Under the pieces are notes generated by a model. It saw nothing but the letters and a program-made list of their open reading frames with translations, was not told the origin of the DNA and did not search any database. A stretch of DNA of 15,227 nucleotides from Deltaproteobacteria bacterium (lineage in GTDB: Bacteria; Myxococcota_A; Polyangia; GCA-2747355), in assembly GCA_020633415.1 (NCBI GenBank), contig JACKDQ010000024.1, forward strand, positions 1-15,227. Reading direction: 5' to 3'. The position numbers and the translations under genes were made by a program. Positions 1-5,849 of this stretch are shown here, one piece after another; position 1 is the first letter of the stretch, and each line of letters begins with the position of its first letter.

Positions 1-2
1 AT

Positions 3-19
3 CGGGTCAAGCCGACCCG
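3..19. repeat. Short inverted repeat (hairpin)
   Basis: CGGGTC and GACCCG form a perfect 6-bp stem with a 5-nt loop at the extreme start of the window. There is no T-run on either side, so it is not a convincing terminator. It may belong to a feature that starts outside the window. The rest of 1-183 shows only GC-rich DNA with further weak stems (around 105-125) and no gene I can support. Confidence 0.3.
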
Positions 20-183
20 CGGCGACGGCGCGCCAAGGCGGGCTGGCCCGCTTTGCCCCGAGGAGCGACGCGGGCTGCGCCTAAGCGGGGTGAGCGCCAG
101 ACGCAGCGGCGTCATAGCCGCCTTTGCTGCCGCGTCGATTTTCGAAGAAAAACAGAGATGACTTCGTGCTATTTAGTGAGCCG

Positions 184-369
184 CTACTCTACTTGCAGCC
201 GGGCGAGAATCTTTTTGAGCAAGGCGCTGTGCTCTTCGAGGCGCTCGTGGATCGCGCGCACGTTGGCACGCTCTTCGGCGGCCCGCTGCTCGATGCTCGT
301 CGCGAGCCGCACAAGCATCGCCACCGTGTCGTCGATCGGCGCCCTAGGTCTCTTCGTCCCAATCGTCAG
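184..369 (-). CDS. Small coiled-coil protein, unknown function
   Basis: This is a minus-strand reading frame of at most 61 residues ending at a TAG (184-186). The C-terminal 40 residues (SIEQRAAEERANVRAIHERL and onward to ARLQVE) are rich in Glu, Arg, Leu and Ala with heptad spacing, which suggests a coiled coil. The start is uncertain: an upstream CTG at 369 is adopted here because it overlaps the end of the preceding minus-strand gene by 26 bp, as in coupled genes; GTG at 324 or ATG at 318 would give 46 or 44 residues. No clear Shine-Dalgarno decides between them. I do not recognise the family. The low-complexity composition makes it credible as protein, but it is short and could be a remnant. 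Confidence 0.4.
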   Translation of the reverse strand: MTIGTKRPRAPIDDTVAMLVRLATSIEQRAAEERANVRAIHERLEEHSALLKKILARLQVE

Positions 370-502
370 CGTTGGCCGCCAGCTCGGAAAAGCCCGCTGC
401 CATCAACAGCGTGGCCGCACCCAACCCCGTGCTCGCAAGTCGAGCTTGCTCTCGCAGATGCTCGGCGACCAATCGCCGCTTGTCCCGTCGTTTGATCGCC
501 AC
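344..502 (-). CDS. Small hypothetical protein with a hydrophobic centre
   Basis: This 52-residue minus-strand frame has a GTG start (502), with a weak GCGGGG just upstream, and a TAG stop (344-346). The N-terminus is strongly basic (MAIKRRDKRRLVAEHLREQA), the middle is small and hydrophobic (STGLGAATLLMAAG), and the tail is acidic (NADDWDEET). That charge layout suits a small membrane-associated or structural protein, which is an inference only. Its 3' end overlaps the next minus-strand frame, so the two probably form a bicistronic unit. No homologous family is recognised. Support comes from the ordered composition and GC-rich third positions, not from similarity. Confidence 0.42.
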   Translation of the reverse strand: MAIKRRDKRRLVAEHLREQARLASTGLGAATLLMAAGFSELAANADDWDEET

Positions 503-637
503 TACCCCGCAGCGTCATCGCCCAAGCCGTTGCTGTAGCTCGCATAGCGTGAAAAAAGGCCGGGTTTTTCAGCGTGCTCTTTGCCGTGCTGGGGACGACC
601 GCTGGCACGCGGTGAACGGATCAGATATTGTCTGCGG

Positions 638-832
638 GTGAAGCCCTCCATCGACCGCCAGATCGCAAGTATTCGCGAGATGAGCGCAGAACAGCGGCTC
701 AACGCTGCGATGCGTCTCTATTGGTCTGCGCGCCAGCTCAAGGCGGCGGCGCTGAAACAACAACACCCTGATTGGTCTTCAGAGCGCATTCGATTGGCCA
801 CGCGTCGCGCGTTCCTGCTGCACCATGACTGA
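638..832 (+). CDS. Small partner protein of the nucleotidyltransferase-like gene
   Basis: A 64-residue protein starting at GTG 638 (MKPSIDRQIASIREMSAEQR...) and ending at TGA 830-832. An in-frame ATG at 680 would give a 50-residue form starting MSAEQRL. The central segment (AMRLYWSARQLKAAALKQQH, then PDWSSERI) is predicted helical. I recall similar short proteins, with an LYWSAR...LKAA...HPDW pattern, beside nucleotidyltransferase-like genes in many genomes; this is from memory and unchecked. The stop overlaps the ATG of the next gene by 8 bp, so translation is very likely coupled and the two products probably work together. It could be an antitoxin-like or regulatory partner. There is no good Shine-Dalgarno before the GTG; a TATTGT at 625-630 is too close for a normal leader. 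Confidence 0.65.
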   Translation: MKPSIDRQIASIREMSAEQRLNAAMRLYWSARQLKAAALKQQHPDWSSERIRLATRRAFLLHHD

Positions 833-1400
833 TGGTGGCAACCTTTTCTTGCGGTTTACCGAACGGCTGCGCCGCGCCGGTATCGAGTACATGGTTACGG
901 GCAGCGTGGCCGGCATTGTCTATGGTGAACCACGCTTAACCCACGACGTCGATTTGGTGGTCTCGATCGCCGACAGCCAGGCCGAAGTCCTCGCGCAAGC
1001 ATTTCCAGACGAGGAGTTCTACTGTCCGCCGATCGAGGTCATCCAACTAGAAACACGACGCGCACAGCGCGGGCACTTCAACATCATCGACCACGACACC
1101 GGCTTCAAAGCCGACGTCTATCCGATCGGACGCGATCCGTTGCACCGCTGGGCTTTCGCTCAGCGCCGCACCATCGAGATCGGCGACGCGCAAATGAGCG
1201 TTGCACCGCCCGAATATGTCATCTTGCGAAAGCTGGAGTACTTTCGCGAAGGCGGCTCACAAAAGCACCTCCAAGACATTCGCGCGATGCTCCGCGTCTC
1301 CGGCGAGGAAATAGATCGCTCGCTGCTCGATGCGAAGCTTGCTGAGCTGGGCCTCGTGCAGCAATGGGAAATGGTCAACGCTCGACACCACGAGATCTAG
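825..1400 (+). CDS. Nucleotidyltransferase-like protein (MNT fold)
   Basis: This 191-residue cytoplasmic protein has the hallmarks of the minimal nucleotidyltransferase fold. There is a Gly-Ser at residues 26-27 (MVTGSVAGIVYGEPR), a DxD pair at 41 and 43 (THDVDLVV), and a third acidic residue in FKADVYP (Asp97). Further on come a conserved-looking LRKLEYFREGGSQKHLQDI segment (Lys/Arg and Asp), then a helical tail. All three presumed metal-binding carboxylates are present, so catalytic activity is plausible. Family knowledge: proteins of this type transfer a nucleotide to a protein, RNA or small molecule, and several are toxins or modifiers in toxin-antitoxin pairs (for example the AbiEii and MNT/HEPN groups). 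The target here is unknown. Its ATG overlaps the end of the preceding small gene by 8 bp, supporting a two-gene operon. Length is complete. Confidence 0.75.
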   Translation: MTDGGNLFLRFTERLRRAGIEYMVTGSVAGIVYGEPRLTHDVDLVVSIADSQAEVLAQAFPDEEFYCPPIEVIQLETRRAQRGHFNIIDHDTGFKADVYPIGRDPLHRWAFAQRRTIEIGDAQMSVAPPEYVILRKLEYFREGGSQKHLQDIRAMLRVSGEEIDRSLLDAKLAELGLVQQWEMVNARHHEI

Positions 1401-1420
1401 ATGCGCCGGCGGCTACTGGG

Positions 1421-1608
1421 TCACAGCCTTTCGAGCAGCCGATTTCGCCAATACAGGATCTCGCTGTCGGAAAACGCTCGGTTGGCGGGCAAACCGAGCT
1501 CCGTGGGCAACGGCCCGTCGTCGATCACGATGCCATCTTGGTCTCGTCCTTGACGTTGATCAGGCGCGCGAAGATCAAACGCGGTGATGCATCGAGAAAG
1601 AGCAGCTA
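1421..1608 (-). pseudogene. Decayed or very small overlapping reading frames (minus strand)
   Basis: On the minus strand, a frame reading LLFLDASPRLIFARLINVKD and ending ETKMAS-stop (TGA 1525-1527) follows directly after an in-frame TAG at 1606-1608. Upstream of the TAG the same frame reads ...RRPVLEFFDD. The TGA overlaps a GTG (1526-1528) that opens a 35-residue frame (MIDDGPLPTELGLPANRAFS..., ending NRLLERL, stop 1421-1423) in a different phase. Both segments look protein-like, and the GTGA overlap is typical of coupled genes, but neither has a full-length protein or recognisable family. The simplest reading is the 3' remnant of a gene or gene pair broken by a nonsense change. It lies convergent to the nucleotidyltransferase gene. 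Confidence 0.3.
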
Positions 1609-2063
1609 GTCGTCGAAAAACTCGAGCACGGGACGACGCTTGGTCGCCGGTCGGCTATTCAGCAATGCGCTTGCCGTCGCACAACGCCTAGAGCACCATA
1701 AAAATCGCCAGTTGAGCCAGTTGAAACGCGGCCAGAGAGTGGAGACTCTGGTCAAGCGTTCACAAAATGCCGGTTTGTCTGGGCACGCGCGCTTCGCAAG
1801 CACAGATCTGCCGCGTTTCGCGAGCGACCAACACAATTCGGTGGCCAAGCGACTAAAACGCATCACCGCCGCACATCGCGGCCACGCGACGACCGCCACG
1901 TCGACGGTAGCCGCTTGCTGCACAACCGACGCGCGTTACATTTCTGTAACAGTCGTCATTTCAAATTCTTGAGCCGACCATTCGATGGGCCACTGGCGAC
2001 AGGGGCGGTGTCCGATCGACCGTCTGGCGGTTGCCGCAGCTGGCCAACACGGTGAAATTGCGC
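1609..2063. other. Region without a confident gene
   Basis: Open frames exist on both strands (plus 1640-1972, minus 1606-1923), but both are rich in Arg, Trp, Ser and Cys, lack a Shine-Dalgarno and show no domain. One minus-strand frame around 1690-1755 reads TLDQSLHSLAAFQLAQLAIF between stops, which hints at decayed coding sequence. The only clear structure is the palindrome at 1935-1950. The 3' part serves as the upstream region of the secreted-protein gene at 2152. Confidence 0.5.
1935..1950. promoter_or_regulatory. Perfect palindrome GTTACA-N4-TGTAAC
   Basis: The 16-bp element GTTACATTTCTGTAAC is a perfect 6-bp inverted repeat with a 4-bp spacer in otherwise GC-rich DNA. Its size and symmetry suit a dimeric regulator operator. 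It sits about 125 bp upstream of the sigma-54 core at 2073, which is in the usual range for an enhancer-binding-protein site. Assignment to a regulator is inference. Confidence 0.4.
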
Positions 2064-2100
2064 GCCCCGCCGTTGGCACGCATCTGGCTTATAGCGGGGC
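2064..2100. repeat. 7-bp inverted repeat bracketing the -24/-12 promoter
   Basis: GCCCCGC (2064-2070) and GCGGGGC (2094-2100) are exact inverted copies separated by 23 bp, and the sigma-54 core lies wholly between them. A second inverted pair, GCCAAC (2043-2048) and GTTGGC (2072-2077), overlaps the -24 element. The arrangement could be an operator or simply GC-rich coincidence. Confidence 0.4.
2073..2089 (+). promoter_or_regulatory. Sigma-54 (RpoN) promoter for the 2152 gene
   Basis: TTGGCACGCATCTGGCT matches the -24/-12 consensus YTGGCACGRNNNTTGCW at nearly every informative position. The invariant GG (2075-2076) and GC (2087-2088) are separated by exactly 10 bp. The predicted transcription start is near 2100, giving a leader of about 52 nt before the ATG at 2152. 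Sigma-54 promoters need an AAA+ enhancer-binding protein bound upstream, so this gene is expected to be conditionally expressed. Confidence 0.72.
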
Positions 2101-2151
2101 CAAGACTGTTAACGGCTGTTTGATTAGTTATTCGATGAAAGGCTACATACA

Positions 2152-2841
2152 ATGAACACGCAACGATTCTTGCTTACCCTCGCCCTCACGGCATTCCCCT
2201 TTGCTGCCTTCGCCGGCGGTCCCAAGGGCCAAGTCGCACCGACGCCGGTCGCCAACTTCGGCGCGGTCCAAGCCAAGAGCCCCGGCCAGATCACCTATTC
2301 GGCCAAGCTCTTCCAAGGCTGGACCGGAGCGACGATTCAAGCGCGCTACGGCAAGAGCAACCGCACGATCAACCGCAACCTGCGTCAAACGGCCGGCATC
2401 ACCGGCAAGTCGCCGATGGCGAAGTTCGACATCACCAAGTACGCCAAAAAGCAGGGCCTCTACGACGCGATCTTCGCGGTGTTCCCCAACGTCAAAGCAA
2501 CCGCCGGTGGCCCTGAGGCCGTGCGCCTGGTCGGCATGAAGAACGGCAAGTTCGTTAAGCTCGACCGCGACATGGCTTGGAACCTCGGCCTCAACAGCAT
2601 CGGTGAGCTCGGCCAGTTGGCCAATCAGAACCTGCGCCGTCTGGACGGCACCTTCTCGGGCACCGAGAAGCAGGGCGTGGTCTTCGTCAAACGGAACAAG
2701 GCCGGCGTCGCTCAGGGCGCGTACCTGAAGATGACCAGCGAGACCAGTGGCCAGACGATCCTCGTGCCGTTCACCAACGGCTACAAGGGTGCCGTGATCG
2801 ACGGTCATGGTAACCTGCAGCGCTTGCTCTCGACCAAGTAG
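2152..2841 (+). CDS. Secreted protein of unknown function
   Basis: A 229-residue protein with a clear Sec signal peptide (MNTQRFLLTLALTAFPFAAFA, cleavage predicted after Ala21, AFA|GG). The mature part is Lys/Gly/Asn-rich without cysteines or further membrane segments, so a soluble periplasmic or exported protein is expected. I do not recognise a domain. The start is supported by AAAGG at 2138-2142, 9 nt before the ATG, and by the signal peptide beginning directly at it. A sigma-54 core lies 63-79 bp upstream and a strong terminator lies 27 bp downstream, so it is a single-gene transcription unit. Convergent gene A begins its 3' end at 2937. Confidence 0.75.
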   Translation: MNTQRFLLTLALTAFPFAAFAGGPKGQVAPTPVANFGAVQAKSPGQITYSAKLFQGWTGATIQARYGKSNRTINRNLRQTAGITGKSPMAKFDITKYAKKQGLYDAIFAVFPNVKATAGGPEAVRLVGMKNGKFVKLDRDMAWNLGLNSIGELGQLANQNLRRLDGTFSGTEKQGVVFVKRNKAGVAQGAYLKMTSETSGQTILVPFTNGYKGAVIDGHGNLQRLLSTK

Positions 2842-2867
2842 TCGTCAGCAACATCAGCAACACGCAC

Positions 2868-2900
2868 GAGCGCCGCCCGCGAGGGTGGCGCTCTTTTTTT
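2868..2900 (+). terminator. Intrinsic terminator with GNRA loop
   Basis: GAGCGCCGCCC (2868-2878) pairs with GGGTGGCGCTC (2883-2893) in an 11-bp stem with one G-U pair. The stem closes a GCGA tetraloop, and seven T's follow (2894-2900). It lies 27 bp after the stop of the secreted-protein gene. The minus strand lacks a T-run after the stem, so it terminates mainly the plus-strand transcript. Confidence 0.92.
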
Positions 2901-2936
2901 CAGCCGCAGCCGCCTCTCGCGTGACGCAAAAACGCC

Positions 2937-5639
2937 CTAGAGACAAGGCACCAGGTACTTAACGTTGAAATAGGTGGCGTCCTGGTAGGCGATGTGGGCC
3001 TTGCCTTGCGCGTCGACGGCCAGACCGGTGTGGCGACCCACATGGGAACCCTGATCGGGCGCCGAGGTCTTCCAGCTGCCCGACGCATTGGTGGCATACT
3101 TGAGATTGCGACGCGTCTCATCGAAGTAGGCGATGTGGATCTTGCCTTGCGCATCGCTGTCGATCGACGCGTAGGTCCCGACGTTGCCATCGTCGTCGAC
3201 GATGGTGCGAACCCAGCTGCCTGACGCGTTGGTGCTGTAGGTCAAGGCGCCGCGGATGGCATCGAGGTAGCTCAGGTGGACCTTGTTGCTCGCGTCGACG
3301 GCGATGGCCACGTCCAATCCCGCCCCTGTGGTGTTATCGGCAACGGCGCTGACGAAACTGCCCGATGCGTTGGTGCTGTACTTTAGATACTTGTGGGTCG
3401 CGTCGTAATAGGCGATGTGCACCTTGTTATTGCTGTCGATCGCTAACGCGGTGCTCATGCCGACATCGCCGGCGCTTTCGAGGGTCGTACCCTGCCACGT
3501 CCCCCCAGCGTTGGTCACGTAGCGCAGATCGAGATGGTCTTCATCGTAGTAGGCGATATGGAGTTTGTCTTGCTTGTCGATCGCCATCGATACCGCACTG
3601 CCCCACTGACCGACCTTATCGACAACCACCGTGGTCCAGCTGCCGCCGGCATTGGTGGCGTAGGCCAAAGCGCGGTTCACGCTATCGAAGTAGGCCAAGT
3701 GCGCAGCGCCACCACCGTCGATCGCCACCGCCACCCGATTGCCCGCACCCCAGCGGGCGTGGCTAGCGGCGGTGACGATCGACCAGCTGCCCGATGCGTT
3801 GGTGGCATACTTGGCGGTGGAATTCGACGTGTCGAGATATGCCAAGTGCAGCTTGCCAGCGCTGTCCATCGTCAGTGACAAACCCGAGCCGACGTCGCCC
3901 GGTTGGTCGACGAGATCAGGGCCAACGAGGCGACAGGGCGGCGGCAAGCCACAGCTGCCATTGTTGCAGACCTCGCCTTGGGCGCAGCAGCTCGAACCGC
4001 AGGCGACGAAATCGCAGACGCAGCTACCCTGCTGACAGCTGCGGTTGGCGCCGGCGCAGCTGCCCGTCTGACACGCTGCGCCGCAGCCGTTGTCGGCACC
4101 GCAAACCTTGTTGGTGCAACTGGGGGCGCAGCAGCCCGGTGCTTCATCGATTTCGCCATCGCAATCGTTGTCAACGTTGTCGCAAAGCGTTTCCACCGCT
4201 TCGTAGGTCTGCCCTTGTGCGCTCGCCCAGCTGGCAAAGGTCTGGGCGTTGCAGCTCTGCCATCCCGCGCTGCCTGCGCAGGTTTTTTGCGCACCCTTGC
4301 AAACCCCGCGCTGCTCGGCGCAAAGCGGAGCGACGAGGTCAGCGGGCTCGTCGACCAAGCCATCGCAGTCGTTATCCTCCCCGTCGCAGCGGGTCTCTTT
4401 GGACTCGTAGTTCTTCGACTGCTGCTTGGCGTGGGCCGTGTAGCTTTGCCCATCGCAGGCACGCCAGCCGCTAGCGCCGTCGCAACGTTGCGTCGACCCC
4501 TGACAGACGCCGCGCTGGACCGCACACAGTGGTGCAGTCATGTCGTCGGCCTCGTCGACCTTGCCGTCGCAATCGTTGTCCTGTCCGTCGCAGCGCGTTT
4601 CCAGCGCCTCGTAGGTCAGCCCTTGCAGCTGGGCAAAGGTGGCGTAGTCGGCAGCACTGCAGCTCAGCCAACCGTTGGTTCCGCCGCAGCGTTTGGTGCT
4701 CCCTTTGCAAACCCCACGTTGCTCGTCGCAACCCGGGGCGACCAACTCATCAGCCTCGTCGGTCGAACCGTCGCAGTCGTCGTCATCGCCATTGCACGCC
4801 TCAGCTTGCTTGCTCGTCTTCCACTGGCAAGCGCCGAAGGTACCGCCCGCTTCGCAGCTGCGTATGCCCTCGGTGCAGATGCCAACCGGCGCGCAGGGCT
4901 TGGTCTCGCCGCTCTTGCAGGCGCAGGGCTTGCCGTCGCAGAGCAACACACAGACACCGTCGCTCGCGCGGCAAGACTCGTCTTGGGCACAAGAGATCGG
5001 TTGCGAAAATTCGGCGCAGCTATCGCCGTCGTGCTGGCCGCAGAGGCGAAAGCTGGCCTGACCATCGCAGCGGCGCTCGCCCGGCTGACACTCGTCACGA
5101 CAGCTCGCGCTGCACACCCCGTCCGAGCAATAGGGCGTCGCGTTGGGACAAGGCTCGGGCGGTTGCCAAGCCACGCAGCCACGGGCGTCGCGTTGGCAGC
5201 TCCGCAGCCCGCCGTCGACACACTGCGAATCACCGAGCGGGCAGTTGGCCAAACAGCCAGCGACGAGGTTGACGTTGACCTCGACGAGCTTGCTGGTCGC
5301 GACCTCGAACAGCACGCTATCGCGAGCGACGAGCTGGCCCTGCTGTTTGCCCGCCACCTCGACGCTAGCGATCTCGCCAACCCACTGCTGCGGCAGATAG
5401 ATCACCAGTCGCGCCGGCAGTGCTACGTCCTGCCCGACAACTCCCGCCTCGGCCTGACGTCGATCGCCATCTTTCGCGCTTAGCGTGACGGCGATTTGAT
5501 CGACGCGCAGCTCGGCAGCGCCGCTGATCGTCAGCGCGATTCCGCCCGGCTGCGGTGCGGCACAACTGCAGACAACGGCTCCCACCAGCGCTAGGCGCGT
5601 CCGACGCCACCAAGAACCACCGTCGTTGCTCGCGGTCAC
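2937..5639 (-). CDS. Gene A: modular Cys-rich MopE-like surface lipoprotein with beta-propeller
   Basis: A 900-residue protein from a GTG start at 5639, with GGAGAG 8 nt upstream. The signal peptide ends in VCSC, so lipidation at Cys26 is plausible. Residues 33-128 form a beta-rich domain shared with genes B and C. Residues 129-281 are a Cys-rich core. Then come four metal-binding-type motifs, each 68 residues apart (Cys 282, 350, 418, 486; CNGDDDDCDGSTDE, CDGQDNDCDGKVDE, CDGEDNDCDGLVDE, CDNVDNDCDGEIDE). These resemble the Cu-binding_MopE family motif and Ca-loop-like DxDxDG. One Cys-rich CGADNGCG module follows (503-563), and then seven VDxxGKxHIAYxD-type repeats from Cys569 to Cys899. The likely role is a cell-surface, metal-stabilised adhesin or recognition protein. 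Ligand and metal are unknown. It diverges from B and is convergent with the 2152 gene. Confidence 0.82.
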   Translation of the reverse strand: MTASNDGGSWWRRTRLALVGAVVCSCAAPQPGGIALTISGAAELRVDQIAVTLSAKDGDRRQAEAGVVGQDVALPARLVIYLPQQWVGEIASVEVAGKQQGQLVARDSVLFEVATSKLVEVNVNLVAGCLANCPLGDSQCVDGGLRSCQRDARGCVAWQPPEPCPNATPYCSDGVCSASCRDECQPGERRCDGQASFRLCGQHDGDSCAEFSQPISCAQDESCRASDGVCVLLCDGKPCACKSGETKPCAPVGICTEGIRSCEAGGTFGACQWKTSKQAEACNGDDDDCDGSTDEADELVAPGCDEQRGVCKGSTKRCGGTNGWLSCSAADYATFAQLQGLTYEALETRCDGQDNDCDGKVDEADDMTAPLCAVQRGVCQGSTQRCDGASGWRACDGQSYTAHAKQQSKNYESKETRCDGEDNDCDGLVDEPADLVAPLCAEQRGVCKGAQKTCAGSAGWQSCNAQTFASWASAQGQTYEAVETLCDNVDNDCDGEIDEAPGCCAPSCTNKVCGADNGCGAACQTGSCAGANRSCQQGSCVCDFVACGSSCCAQGEVCNNGSCGLPPPCRLVGPDLVDQPGDVGSGLSLTMDSAGKLHLAYLDTSNSTAKYATNASGSWSIVTAASHARWGAGNRVAVAIDGGGAAHLAYFDSVNRALAYATNAGGSWTTVVVDKVGQWGSAVSMAIDKQDKLHIAYYDEDHLDLRYVTNAGGTWQGTTLESAGDVGMSTALAIDSNNKVHIAYYDATHKYLKYSTNASGSFVSAVADNTTGAGLDVAIAVDASNKVHLSYLDAIRGALTYSTNASGSWVRTIVDDDGNVGTYASIDSDAQGKIHIAYFDETRRNLKYATNASGSWKTSAPDQGSHVGRHTGLAVDAQGKAHIAYQDATYFNVKYLVPCL
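2940..3935 (-). repeat. Gene A seven-repeat beta-propeller region
   Basis: Seven repeats of about 46-49 residues follow the pattern GxxxSLAIDxxGKxHIAYxD, then LKYATNASGSW. The seventh stops after its HIAYQDATYFNVKYLVPCL segment and lacks the NASGSW strand. The segment before repeat 1 (CRLVGPDLVDQPGDV) resembles that missing strand, so ring closure by sharing the last blade between both ends is likely. Cys569 and Cys899 sit at the two ends, consistent with a closing disulfide. Confidence 0.72.
4131..4796 (-). repeat. Gene A 68-residue MopE-like repeats (four motifs)
   Basis: Four C(N/D)xxD(D/N)DCDGxxDE motifs begin at residues 282, 350, 418 and 486, an exact 68-residue period. Between them are recurring landmarks: QRGVC, a GxxKRC or GxxQRC pair, SGW, a Cys, a short Ala/Gln-rich helix and YExxET. 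The last motif runs into a PGCC that opens the CGADNGCG module. Confidence 0.8.
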
Positions 5640-5659
5640 AGTTCGTGCTCTCCGTCCAC
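5636..5659 (-). promoter_or_regulatory. Seven-codon upstream reading frame overlapping the gene A start
   Basis: GTG at 5659-5657 begins V-D-G-E-H-E-L and stops at TGA 5638-5636, which overlaps the gene A GTG (5639-5637) as GTGA. It has its own copy of GGAGAG 8 nt upstream because it lies in the upstream copy of a 20-bp duplication. If translated, ribosomes would finish at the start of gene A, a layout typical of translational coupling. Expression of this mini-frame is inference. Confidence 0.5.
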
Positions 5660-5676
5660 AGTTCGTGCTCTCCGTC
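5637..5676 (-). repeat. Exact 20-bp tandem duplication carrying the gene A ribosome-binding site and start
   Basis: The plus-strand unit CACAGTTCGTGCTCTCCGTC occurs twice, head to tail, at 5637-5656 and 5657-5676 with no mismatch. Read on the minus strand, each copy contains GGAGAG, an 8-nt spacer and GTG. The lack of divergence suggests a recent event. Because 20 is not a multiple of 3, the upstream GTG is out of frame with gene A. Confidence 0.9.
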
Positions 5677-5849
5677 GCCTGGGTACGGTCGAAAAAGCTG
5701 ACACTTCCCGGCCTGCTGTTCGGGTTTTGCGCCGTTCGACCTGCACATTCCGAGGATTACAGCGGGAACGCACCTCGTAATAAACCCGGCGTGGCGGCGA
5801 GCGGCGCAATCAGCGTCCGGCGCTACCCGAGGCTTCAGGAGAGAGCCGC
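5677..5849. promoter_or_regulatory. Divergent promoter region between genes A and B
   Basis: These 173 bp must hold the promoters of both genes. No GG-N10-GC sigma-54 match was found on either strand. An AT-richer patch (CGTAATAAAC, about 5777-5786) could be a -10 for gene B, but no good -35 is spaced correctly. Gene B has AGGAGAG at 5837-5843. Confidence 0.4.

Noticed and set aside
53..538. Plus-strand frame of 161 residues at the window start
   Set aside because: Arg/Ser/Cys-rich, no start signal, and overlaps better-composed minus-strand frames (184-502).
3903..5483. Long plus-strand open frame antisense to gene A (526 residues), with Ala/Val-rich sequence
   Set aside because: It is the mirror of the strongly modular gene A and has no Shine-Dalgarno or domain. 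GC-rich genes with few AT codons routinely leave long antisense frames.
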